A DNA stretch of 35,794 nucleotides. It comes from a virus. This document shows positions 14,960 through 22,706 of this stretch, piece by piece (position 1 is the first letter of the stretch; the number at the start of each line of letters is the position of its first letter). The translations under genes and the position numbers were made by a program. Below the pieces are notes generated by a model. It was not told the origin of the DNA and made no database searches. It worked only from the letters and a program-made list of their open reading frames with translations. The DNA lies in the IMG/VR virus record IMGVR_UViG_3300039043_000084, positions 1 through 35,794 of that record. One strand, written 5' to 3'.

Positions 14960-15363
14960 GCAAACTCTCCTACAGATTCGTTTACGTCTTTATCTCTAAT
15001 GTAACATGCCGCCAGTATAGGCTCGTAATTATTTGCCTTTGCTGGCAACATTGGATATCTATATTTTACAACGTTTAGCCAATGCTTAACCATTAGCTTT
15101 TTATCATCTGGATATACACCAAAATAATCCATCCATTCAGCAGATTCTATTATTTTATAATCCCAATGAAATACATCAAAAATGCCTGACCATCTGCCAA
15201 TATCATACAGATCACCATTGTCAATAATAACACACTTTGCCCTTAGATATTTATAACGTCTAAATATTTCAAGGCTAAAGCTGTCATTTAAATAATAAAA
15301 TGAATGATTGGTATTGTGAATTATAGATATGGATTGATTAGGAACTACAGCAAGATAAATCAC
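14956..15363 (-). CDS. Degenerate RuvC-fold paralogue (pseudo-resolvase)
   Basis: The 135-residue protein aligns along its length with the RuvC-like resolvase at 35142: MIYLAVVPNQSISIIHN versus MIHIGIDAGVNGGIAIL, WSGIFDVFHWDY versus WLGILAAHEVPY, EWMDYFGVYPDDKK versus TWMKFYGAMPKDRK, and PILAACYIR versus AILLANWCR. The first catalytic Asp (D7) is Val here; the second (E53) aligns with D48 and the third (D132) with E114. The start is GTG behind GGAGGAAGT. It sits in the late lysis region rather than the recombination operon. The fold is likely retained and nuclease activity probably lost. Confidence 0.65.
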   Translation of the reverse strand: MIYLAVVPNQSISIIHNTNHSFYYLNDSFSLEIFRRYKYLRAKCVIIDNGDLYDIGRWSGIFDVFHWDYKIIESAEWMDYFGVYPDDKKLMVKHWLNVVKYRYPMLPAKANNYEPILAACYIRDKDVNESVGEFA

Positions 15364-15629
15364 ACTTCCTCCCCTAATGTTTTTATTACGCCATTTACGA
15401 TGGTATGCGTACCAACCTGAAAGCGGCCATGCACATCATCGTAATGCTTTTGGCACTCTGTAGTATATCTATCTTCTGCCGTTAAAAGATTGTCTGTCCT
15501 TAATACAATACCACCTTCAGCCCACACAACATATTTTTTTGCTGTTTCAGTTGGGATATCCTGATCAAAGTCATACGGCTTAAAAAAGATTTTTACATCT
15601 TCACCTTTATGTGATTTTCTATATAGGAT
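15360..15629 (-). CDS. Late protein with no canonical start codon (up to 89 aa)
   Basis: A clean coding frame runs from just after the stop of the upstream gene to TGA 15360..15362, overlapping the next start (GTGTGA). In-frame text begins ILYRKSHKGEDVKIFFKPYD and ends VIKTLGEEV. No ATG, GTG or TTG occurs before a GTG about 35 codons in, although the early part looks coding. It lies in the same frame as the preceding gene, separated only by TAA. Either an AUC start is used (AGAGGAATAA precedes it), or the TAA is read through, or the assembly hides an ATG. Function unknown. Confidence 0.6.
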   Translation of the reverse strand: MLYRKSHKGEDVKIFFKPYDFDQDIPTETAKKYVVWAEGGIVLRTDNLLTAEDRYTTECQKHYDDVHGRFQVGTHTIVNGVIKTLGEEV

Positions 15630-15863
15630 TTATTCCTCTTCTTTTCCCTCTTTAAAACCTTCCACAGCGATTGCCTGATAATGATCACGAAGTACAACGC
15701 TATCATTTAAGGATGCGTTTAAACGCCCTATCTCTGTGTTTAAGGCATTAACTTTCTCACAGGCATATACTTGCTCATCTGATAGCTCATCTGCTGTTTT
15801 TTCGACCTGCTTACCATCTTCAAAGGCCATTGTGTATTTTCTTGGTTCTTGCTGTTCGCTCAT
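15630..15863 (-). CDS. Hypothetical coiled-coil protein (77 aa)
   Basis: The acidic protein starts MSEQQEPRKYTMAFEDGKQV and has a coiled-coil segment ALNTEIGRLNASLNDSVVL, ending KEGKEEE. It starts at an ATG overlapping the TAA of the gene upstream (TAATG). The following reading frame continues directly after its stop. It may be a small assembly or scaffold-type protein in the fibre-lysis interval; no family is recognised. Confidence 0.6.
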   Translation of the reverse strand: MSEQQEPRKYTMAFEDGKQVEKTADELSDEQVYACEKVNALNTEIGRLNASLNDSVVLRDHYQAIAVEGFKEGKEEE

Positions 15864-16204
15864 TATTTGTCTCCTGCATTATTTATTTTATTTAAATCTG
15901 CTAACAATGTTTCAAAATCTGCAACCTCTGAGTCAATCCGTTCTTTCTCTTCCTTCTTGTTTTTTAACTGACTTTCAATAGATTTTAAATCAATTCTTTG
16001 CACCTGATCTTCTAAGGCCTCGCCTGTAGCTGGATCAAATCTTTTTGAAACAATTTGTAATTCTTCATGTGATTGCTCTGGTTGATGTGCTCTAATTATG
16101 TTTTGAGATTCATCTGTTATCTCACGCACCTCTTCACGATCTACAACCTTCTTTTTTCTTACAATTACTTTGCTTTTTGCTTTTAATGTTTTATAACCTA
16201 ACAT
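15863..16204 (-). CDS. Hypothetical charged coiled-coil protein (113 aa)
   Basis: The N-terminal third is basic (KTLKAKSKVIVRKKKVVDRE) and the C-terminal half is a coiled coil (SIESQLKNKKEEKERIDSEV). I do not recognise it. It lies between the fibre gene block and the lysis genes and is followed at once by another small coiled-coil gene, so a fibre-assembly or virion-accessory function is possible. GGAGGATTA supplies a ribosome site ahead of its ATG. Confidence 0.6.
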   Translation of the reverse strand: MLGYKTLKAKSKVIVRKKKVVDREEVREITDESQNIIRAHQPEQSHEELQIVSKRFDPATGEALEDQVQRIDLKSIESQLKNKKEEKERIDSEVADFETLLADLNKINNAGDK

Positions 16205-16222
16205 TAATCCTCCTTAAATTAT

Positions 16223-16525
16223 TTAATCTTCCCCAGATTCTTCTGGCTCAGGTTCTGCCCACGGCAAACTTGAATTAGATGAACTTTCTTCTTCAAGAGA
16301 CTTTGCAGTATCTTCAATGTTCTTAACATTAGATTCTTTTATTGAGCCATCAGCCATTGTGTTTATTGATTTTTTTACATAATTAACAACATCTGATTCA
16401 TTCAAATCTTTATATTCTTTACCATCTGGCAAAACAAAAGCGACATCTCCTTTTACTTTGCCATAAGAATAACTTGCAAGGCAATCACTTCCTGAGTTTT
16501 TTAATTTATGTATTTTCCATTCCAT
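16223..16525 (-). CDS. Hypothetical fibre-linked protein (100 aa)
   Basis: The protein starts MEWKIHKLKNSGSDCLASYS; its first 60 residues look like a small beta-alpha domain (VAFVLPDGKEYKDLNE) and the C-terminus is a Ser/Glu/Pro-rich acidic tail (PEPEESGED). Similar short proteins beginning MEWKI or MKYTI lie beside tail fibres in many aquatic phages, but no function is established. It lies 15 bp after the long fibre gene in the same orientation. Confidence 0.62.
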   Translation of the reverse strand: MEWKIHKLKNSGSDCLASYSYGKVKGDVAFVLPDGKEYKDLNESDVVNYVKKSINTMADGSIKESNVKNIEDTAKSLEEESSSNSSLPWAEPEPEESGED

Positions 16526-16540
16526 AATTATATTTTCCTA

Positions 16541-19500
16541 TTATGCGTTATTTGAACGACTGATTTCTAACCATTTGCTTTTACCAGCACAATATAAAAG
16601 AGTTAGTGTATCTAAACTATTTGTAAAAGTAAAATCTCCTTCAAGTGCCAAATTACCAGTTCCATCTTTTGCAGTAACATCTCTACCATCAGCATCATCT
16701 CTTAATATTAAAAGTTGCCCATCAGAACCACCATTAATAGTGTCAAGGTCATCGGTTCCAGCACCGCCTTCAGTATCTAAGGTGTGATAGTTTCTTGTTG
16801 CTGTTACAGCACCAGAAGATATTGTTAATTCTGTATCTGCTGAAAAAGTTAAAATACCACCAGATAAATTTACTCCAGCACAATGAACTGTAGCACCACT
16901 ATCTACTGCCATATAAACATCAGTTACATTTGCATTACCGAGAAATACACTATCACTTGAGGTGGCTTCAAAATTATTACCAATAGCTGTTACATTATCA
17001 AAGTTTCCAGTATTTACATCAACATTTGCACCTATTAAAGTATTATTAAAACCAGTGCTTATTTGAAACCCAGCTTTATAACCTATTGCGGTTAAATTAT
17101 CACAAGCAGAACTTGTAGCACCATGAAGAGCCTTCCATCCTATAGCAGTATTTTGGCTTCCTCCATCTGGTAAAGAAGTCAATGCTTCGTATCCAACAGC
17201 AGTATTGTAACTACCAGTGCCATTAGTAGTTAAACTTAAATATCCTACTGCCAAATTACCTGAACCAGATGTTAAATTCTTTAATGCTCTAAATCCTACA
17301 GCAGTTGTACCAACATGAGGAGTAACTCCTGTACTCATTATTGCTTCGTGACCTATAGCAACATTACCTTGACTTACAGATGCTCCTGTGTCTGCCATTG
17401 AACCAGCAAGAAAAGCACTATTACCAATAGCGATATTACTGTTTGCTCTTGCATCGTTGTGTACACCAGCATTTAATGAACCCATTGCATCTACACCAAT
17501 AGCAATATTATCAGAACCGCCATTATTACCATCATCACCAGCTAAAGCATCCAATGCTTGATAACCTAAAGCTGTATTGCGATTACCTTGTAACACAGAT
17601 TTTGCACTTTCAAAACCAATCGCTGTATTTTTTTCTCCAGATGTCAATGCTGTAAGAGCATTTCTTCCTATTGCAATTGTTCCATCAGCCGAATCATTAT
17701 TTATTGCATATCCAGCGTTCCTTCCTATCACTACTACATCTTCAGCAGTTGTTGCTATTCCAAGAGCATCACTACCAATTCCAATATTAGAATCTCCAGA
17801 GGTAATATTAGTTAAAGCATCTTTTCCAATAGCCACATTCTGATTTCCAGAAGTCACATCAGTTAATGCTCTATACCCAACGCCAACGTTACCATCAGCA
17901 TCATCAGTTTGTGTTCCAGTACCGCCAGATAACTCACCCACAAAGACATTGAAATCTCCAGCACCATCTGAGTCGCCAGCAGTTTTACCAAATAGCGTAT
18001 TGCTTGTACCACTATCATTATTAGAAAGTGAGATTCTGGAGTTGGCATCAATCACAAGCCTATTAGTTGAACCAGTAAAGTCTGTTCCACTTCTTGATGC
18101 AGTTCTGTATGTTAGTGTACCATCATTGTAAGCAAACATACCTAAACCATCTCCAGATGATTCATAACCAGTATCTTCAAAAACTAATAATGATTGAGCT
18201 GAGTCACTTATAGTTAATACTGTTTTACTACTTCCAGTAATCGGGCTTGTAGTTCCTATACCAACGTGACCTCCGCTTACAACAACTATATCTGCATTAA
18301 AAGCAGAACTGTATGAATGACCTATATATAAGTAATCACCAGAATCATTCCAACCTATATGTCCAAATGCTCCACCAGATAAACCAGATTCACCTACTAA
18401 TATTTTTCTATTTGCACCATCTACATTTAGATTACCGCCAGACACAGTTACAGCACCAGCAAAAGTAGCGTTTTTATTCGATTCAAATTTTAATGCTGTA
18501 TCAGCAATAGATACTGTAGTAGTATCAGCAGTGCTTCTTACCGCAAGGTGCAATTCACCTAATCCATAACTACCAGTTCTTTTCCAGAAGATACCTTGTT
18601 TCCAATAGTCATCATTATTAAATGTTCCAAATGCTATTCCAGCAGATTCATTTAAAGACACTGATGGACTAACATTCATAGATATATGACCATCAGAATT
18701 AGAAAATGAATTATCGTCAGCAATAGAAAAATTCTTTAAAGGACTTGCTCCTATACCAACATTTCCAGAACTATCAATAGTCATCCTTGTACTTGGATTT
18801 GCACCAGTACCACTTGTACCAAAAAGTAAATCACCTCTTGGGTCTACTGATATAAAAGAACTTTCTTCACTGGTATTAAATCTGGATATAGCACCAGATG
18901 TATCAACCTGAGAGTTAGCACCAATAAATACTCCTATACCTACATTACTTGCCTGTCGAACACCTTGCACTATAGCATCGGTATCTACAACTGGGTCTTG
19001 CCATCTGATACCTTGATTGCCTGTAGTGTAAACATCTGGCTCAAATGCTATATCTGCTTCTGGACTTGACGCTCCTATACCAAGCCGACCATCCTCTGTC
19101 AGCCTCATTAACTCTGTGCCAGCACCACTACTACCATTAATACTAAATTCAAAAAATCTGTTAGTGTCATCATTGTCTATGTCAATATTAAAAGACATAT
19201 TCTCAAAAGCATTAATATGACCAGATGCTGTATCAGCTTTACCTATTGTTAAAATTCCGCCTTCTACATTTACTTCACCAGAAAAAGTAGCATTTTGACT
19301 GGAGTCTATAGTGAGTGCAGTAGAATAAACACTACCATTATATCCTCTGATTACTAAACTTCCGTGACTTGAGCCATTTCTAAGGCTTAGATATGTAGTT
19401 GCTCCACTTGTAAGGAGTTCAGATATTTGGTTTGTACCATCTGTGTCTTGAAGTGACAGGCTTGGAGTTGCATTGGCAACAAGAATATCACCAGCAAAGG

Positions 19501-20530
19501 TAGCTGATTGGTCAGAGGATAAGGTAAGTGCAAGAGTGTTTACATTATCTTGAGAAGTGTAGAAAGCAAGAAAGGAATCCATATTATCTGCACTTGATGT
19601 GAAATAATCTGAATCTTTACCAGCACGAATTGCACCAGCGTTTTTGGTTACAAAACTACTACCACCATTTGTAGTGCCTTGAAAATTAAATTCTATATCT
19701 GCTGTCTGCCCTGTTTCAGTATTAGAGGTAACATCATTGTTATGTATTTTTAATAAAGTGTGTGATGCGTTTCCATTGTTGCCTTGTAAATGTAATAAAG
19801 TGTCTGGAGTTCCACCTATACCAATACGCTTACTACTATCTATCATTAATGCTGTATCAGTATCTCCACCTACATTAAATCTAAATCGTGCAGAAGGACT
19901 TGCTTCAGAAACAGCATCAATCGTTATAGATGCAAGTTGCCCTGAGTTTTGAAACAAACCCCATTTAAATACATCTGGGTCGCCTTCAGTATAACCAAAT
20001 GTTCCATAATCACCAGCACTCCCACTAAAGTTTATTTGTGGACTGGTTGCTGATAGTGCAAGATTACCAGAAAAGGTAGCTAAACCATCATCAGCAATTC
20101 TTAATCTTTCTGTTTGGCTACCCATTGCCGCACCAGATGCAGTAAATACTATATCTTCAAAAGCACTTACATATAAACTATTACCATTACTTGCTCTATT
20201 ACTTCCAGATGCTCTTTGTAAACCAACATTATCATCGTGAAATTGTAATTTTTCTAAATTATTTGTGCCTACTACTAAATTACCAGCAATAACAGCTTTT
20301 GAGTTAGTCGTATCTACAACAAATACATCACCGCCATCACCATTCTTGCGTACAAGTAATGCTTCTGTGCCAGTAGCATCTATAATTGTGCTATTAGATA
20401 CAACAGATGTTAAATTAATACTTACATCGCCACCTACGCCCAGTGATCCAGTAACTGTAAGATCTCCATCAACTGTCCCTCCTGTAGATAAATTAGCGGC
20501 TACCGATTTACCAAGGACTGATTCAATCAT
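16541..20530 (-). CDS. Long tail fibre with YadA-like repeat region (1329 aa)
   Basis: The N-terminus (GDLTVTGSLGVGGDVSINLT) and many later units (LTLSSDQSATFAGDILV; ALTIDSSQNATFSGEVNVEG; GHVGIGTTSP) are short beta-prism repeats typical of phage fibres. From about residue 845 to 1207 the sequence turns into degenerate repeats of the form N-x-A-I-G-x-x-A-L, e.g. SGNQNVAIGKDALTNITSG, which resemble the YadA-type left-handed beta-roll of trimeric adhesins. It ends without a recognisable S74 chaperone motif. It probably forms a trimeric receptor-binding fibre. Confidence 0.85.
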   Translation of the reverse strand: MIESVLGKSVAANLSTGGTVDGDLTVTGSLGVGGDVSINLTSVVSNSTIIDATGTEALLVRKNGDGGDVFVVDTTNSKAVIAGNLVVGTNNLEKLQFHDDNVGLQRASGSNRASNGNSLYVSAFEDIVFTASGAAMGSQTERLRIADDGLATFSGNLALSATSPQINFSGSAGDYGTFGYTEGDPDVFKWGLFQNSGQLASITIDAVSEASPSARFRFNVGGDTDTALMIDSSKRIGIGGTPDTLLHLQGNNGNASHTLLKIHNNDVTSNTETGQTADIEFNFQGTTNGGSSFVTKNAGAIRAGKDSDYFTSSADNMDSFLAFYTSQDNVNTLALTLSSDQSATFAGDILVANATPSLSLQDTDGTNQISELLTSGATTYLSLRNGSSHGSLVIRGYNGSVYSTALTIDSSQNATFSGEVNVEGGILTIGKADTASGHINAFENMSFNIDIDNDDTNRFFEFSINGSSGAGTELMRLTEDGRLGIGASSPEADIAFEPDVYTTGNQGIRWQDPVVDTDAIVQGVRQASNVGIGVFIGANSQVDTSGAISRFNTSEESSFISVDPRGDLLFGTSGTGANPSTRMTIDSSGNVGIGASPLKNFSIADDNSFSNSDGHISMNVSPSVSLNESAGIAFGTFNNDDYWKQGIFWKRTGSYGLGELHLAVRSTADTTTVSIADTALKFESNKNATFAGAVTVSGGNLNVDGANRKILVGESGLSGGAFGHIGWNDSGDYLYIGHSYSSAFNADIVVVSGGHVGIGTTSPITGSSKTVLTISDSAQSLLVFEDTGYESSGDGLGMFAYNDGTLTYRTASRSGTDFTGSTNRLVIDANSRISLSNNDSGTSNTLFGKTAGDSDGAGDFNVFVGELSGGTGTQTDDADGNVGVGYRALTDVTSGNQNVAIGKDALTNITSGDSNIGIGSDALGIATTAEDVVVIGRNAGYAINNDSADGTIAIGRNALTALTSGEKNTAIGFESAKSVLQGNRNTALGYQALDALAGDDGNNGGSDNIAIGVDAMGSLNAGVHNDARANSNIAIGNSAFLAGSMADTGASVSQGNVAIGHEAIMSTGVTPHVGTTAVGFRALKNLTSGSGNLAVGYLSLTTNGTGSYNTAVGYEALTSLPDGGSQNTAIGWKALHGATSSACDNLTAIGYKAGFQISTGFNNTLIGANVDVNTGNFDNVTAIGNNFEATSSDSVFLGNANVTDVYMAVDSGATVHCAGVNLSGGILTFSADTELTISSGAVTATRNYHTLDTEGGAGTDDLDTINGGSDGQLLILRDDADGRDVTAKDGTGNLALEGDFTFTNSLDTLTLLYCAGKSKWLEISRSNNA

Positions 20531-20533
20531 AAT

Positions 20534-20872
20534 TTATACCTCAACGATCCTTACGGCCCCTGTAGAGCCTTTGCCTAAGTGATTAAAATATACAGTATTA
20601 CCTAAACCCCTTGGAACTGTCAAAAATACAAGCGTTGACGATGGGATAATTAAATCGTTTGCTGTAGTAATATCTGTCTGAGATGCACTAAAATTAAAAT
20701 ACAATTCTACTGCACTATACACGCCTATCTGTGATGCATTTTCATCTACGCTAAAATGGATCGTGTCTGTGTTCGCAGTACCTCCATGAGTAGCAACTGT
20801 GGCCACTGACCATCCACCACCCACGCTTATGTTCATTGCCTCCTGTACTGATCTTTTATGTAAATCTGCCAT
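20534..20872 (-). CDS. Fibre-adjacent virion protein A (112 aa)
   Basis: The protein starts MADLHKRSVQEAMNISVGGG and is beta-rich (TIHFSVDENASQIGVYSAVE; FLTVPRGLGNTVYFNH). Its overall pattern resembles the next gene upstream (20882..21193): an EAMN/EALNI start, then a beta domain with a late Y-F strand, so the two may be distant duplicates. Between capsid and fibre genes, a decoration or fibre-attachment role is plausible but unproven. Confidence 0.6.
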   Translation of the reverse strand: MADLHKRSVQEAMNISVGGGWSVATVATHGGTANTDTIHFSVDENASQIGVYSAVELYFNFSASQTDITTANDLIIPSSTLVFLTVPRGLGNTVYFNHLGKGSTGAVRIVEV

Positions 20873-20881
20873 GTCTATCCC

Positions 20882-21193
20882 CTATCCAAAATATGCAATC
20901 ACTTTGCCACTGGACAAAGTAAAGTTATTCCAAGAACCATAAATCCAGTCGCCCTGTTTAAACGTATCAGAAAAAGCATCCCCATTGTACTCAGATGCTG
21001 TGCTCGTTCTGCCAAAATATAAATTGCTTTCTGGCGTAAGCGTTGCAAATACAGAATCTGCAACCGCCATAATAGCTACGATCTTTTTTCCTGTAGGAGC
21101 TGAAACAGCCGTAGTGCCGCTTTCATAGACACTACCATTCTGTCCAAGTTGGATATTTAGTGCCTCATTCGCACCAAACTTATTTATTGCCAT
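20882..21193 (-). CDS. Fibre-adjacent virion protein B (103 aa)
   Basis: The protein starts MAINKFGANEALNIQLGQNG and carries beta-type segments (KKIVAIMAVADSVFATLTPE; DWIYGSWNNFTLSSGKVIAY). A strong AAAAAAAGGTGATAAA site precedes the ATG. The shared EALNI-like start and similar size suggest homology with 20534..20872. Small proteins of this type often decorate heads or attach fibres in aquatic phages; I cannot assign a named family. Confidence 0.6.
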   Translation of the reverse strand: MAINKFGANEALNIQLGQNGSVYESGTTAVSAPTGKKIVAIMAVADSVFATLTPESNLYFGRTSTASEYNGDAFSDTFKQGDWIYGSWNNFTLSSGKVIAYFG

Positions 21194-21260
21194 TTTATCA
21201 CCTTTTTTTTAGGTCGCCATTGAAGGACTTAGCTTGTCCATGAACAGGCCGTTAAAACGA

Positions 21261-21497
21261 TTATAGGCGTGCTAAAAGCTGTTTCTTTGAGTCGCCTCTA
21301 TCATAATCTACATCATTATCAGACATCCACTCTCTAATGTCATTTATTTTCCACGCCATCGAGGGTACGTCTTTCTTTGATGCTTTTACTTCAACTGCAC
21401 CATTTGCAAGCAGATCCTTACAGGTATCTTTTCCTCCATCGCTGGAGTCATCAACCTGAAAAGTCTCATCTTCATTGGGCCATTTAAATGTTCTCAT
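21261..21497 (-). CDS. Small head-region protein with SAP-like C-terminus (78 aa)
   Basis: The N-terminal part MRTFKWPNEDETFQVDD looks like a short beta domain. The C-terminal 33 residues (WKINDIREWMSDNDVDYDRG then SKKQLLARL) have the helix-extension-helix form of SAP/HeH motifs often found at the end of small phage head proteins and probably bind nucleic acid or protein. It follows the major capsid gene, a usual site for head-completion or decoration proteins. Confidence 0.65.
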   Translation of the reverse strand: MRTFKWPNEDETFQVDDSSDGGKDTCKDLLANGAVEVKASKKDVPSMAWKINDIREWMSDNDVDYDRGDSKKQLLARL

Positions 21498-21515
21498 AAT
21501 TAATCCTGCTTTGAA

Positions 21516-21543
21516 TTTAGGGCCGTTTAAACACGGCCCTAAA
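21516..21543 (-). other. Strong hairpin behind the capsid gene, with GTTTAAAC in its loop
   Basis: TTTAGGGCCG and CGGCCCTAAA form a perfect 10-bp stem with an 8-nt loop. In the direction of capsid transcription it is not followed by a U-run, so it is not a classic intrinsic terminator; the T-run lies on the other side. It could stabilise the very abundant capsid mRNA or reduce downstream expression. The loop and stem edge contain one of 14 GTTTAAAC sites. Confidence 0.6.
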
Positions 21544-21558
21544 GTCTTTTTTCAGTTA

Positions 21559-22705
21559 TTAACTTGCGTTAGTGAACTTGTAACCTCTGATATTATCAGA
21601 GTCATCAAGTAACTTCACTCCGTACAATGTATGGGCTACTCAAGTGTTGCTGTGAGTTTTTTATCTCACATCCCAGCGTTTCCACTGGGTATCGGCGTAC
21701 CTTTTCATCTCCTGTAGAGATGGTGCGAACTCTTGGGTTGATTATATTCTGCATTGCAGTTTCACAACCTACGCTCTGCCCCTGACCTAAGTTTTTACCT
21801 AAGCCTTCGGTTCGGGTTATCATAGCTTTCGCTTTAGACTCCCCGCTTAATTTCGCACTAATAATCATCATAATCACTTATGCTGACGGCAATTCACTTA
21901 CCTTAGTTCCCAAAACATCAATATCATACTGATTCTTAACGTCAATATCTCTTTGTACTGCCATAGCACATGCACTCTTGTGATAAATCACACCAGATAC
22001 ATTTGTACCGCCTGCACTTAAAGAGTTAGACATTAGCACTGGCATACCCATTAATCTGCCAACAACCCCAGATAGAGCTGGGCTATTATCAGAGTTAAAA
22101 CCAGTGATATCAGACCTGACAAAACTTGCACCAAACGTACCAGCAGGATTAAGCATGTCTGCATATAACGTTGGATTAACAACAAAGAAAACATCACCAG
22201 ATGTATAATCAATGTCATTCTCGCCAAGATTAGCAATAGCGGCCTCAAACTCGGCGGCTGTAATTTGGTCGTCTGTTGTTAAGGTTGCACCATTATTAAC
22301 AGTGATCAACTGTGCCGCAATATCTGAATCAACCTGCTTTGCGAGGGCATAGCCCATAGCTTTGCCGTATGCAGAAATAAGATCATAGGATGACTGAACT
22401 TGTAACACATCAGTAAACAGCTTTGCACTATAGTAGTGCTTGTCTATTGTAAGCTGTGTGTTTGTTTCAGCAGGAGCTACATAGCTAACCTGTGCACCAT
22501 CAGTAAGACTGGATGCAGTCATTTTTGCGATTTCAGGAATATGGATAATTTTTCCGCTACCCTGAACAAGTGAAGAATAATCTTCAACAGTATTTTTGAA
22601 TACTAAACGTTCCTCAAAATATTTATAGATTAAGTCACCCCATAGCTCTGGGATGAAATCCTGAGTTACGCCAGTATCAAAAATGGTTCCAGAAGGAGTT
22701 GCCAT
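21559..22705 (-). CDS. Major capsid protein gene, split by a group I intron
   Basis: Exon 1 is 22705..21900 and exon 2 is 21640..21559. Without splicing the frame ends as LGTKVSELPSA at 21878 (275 aa). Removing 21899..21641 joins AAG GT to A GTA GCC, giving DIDVLGTKVVAHTLYGVKLL and an end IRGYKFTNAS, a 295-residue product with a natural capsid C-terminus. The N-terminal MATPSGTIFDTGVTQDFIPE, LWGDLIYKYFEERLVFKNTV and DAIDV-type core (VQRDIDVKNQYDIDVLGTKV) fit the HK97-fold capsid proteins of this phage group. Scaffold gene lies upstream. Assembly depends on correct splicing. Confidence 0.88.
21641..21899 (-). ncRNA. ORF-less group I intron (IA-like) in the major capsid gene
   Basis: Intron positions 1-259 run from 21899 down to 21641. 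P1 pairs exon GGU plus intron AA with UUGCC, placing the splice-site U in a U-G pair. P3 is GUGCGAA (42-48) with UUCGCAC (171-177). P4 is CGGG/CCCG (55-58, 84-87); P5 carries a GAAA loop; P6 is ACCGAAG/CUUAGGU. P7 is GCGUA (126-130) with UACGC (201-205). P7.1 (GGUUG/CAACC) and P7.2 (CUGC/GCAG) lie between P7 and P3', typical of subgroup IA. P8 is CAUCUC/GAGAUG, J8/7 is AAAAGG, P9 is CCCAGUG/CGCUGGG with GAAA. The last base is G. No homing endonuclease is encoded. Confidence 0.9.
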
Positions 22706-22706
22706 T

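Noticed and set aside
17000-18000. Regular repeats suggesting a CRISPR or tandem DNA array
   Set aside because: The periodicity is in the encoded N-x-A-I-G repeats of the fibre, with varied DNA sequence; no conserved direct repeats with spacers.
21605-21877. 90-residue open frame on the minus strand behind the capsid gene
   Set aside because: It runs through the group I intron core. The helices P3-P9 explain the sequence better than coding, the text does not look protein-like, and there is no ribosome site suited to it.
21641-21899. Group II intron interpretation, because a GUGCG lies near the 5' side
   Set aside because: GUGCG is the 5' strand of P3. There is no domain V hairpin or AY 3' end, while P7, P3 and the P1 U-G pair fit group I exactly.
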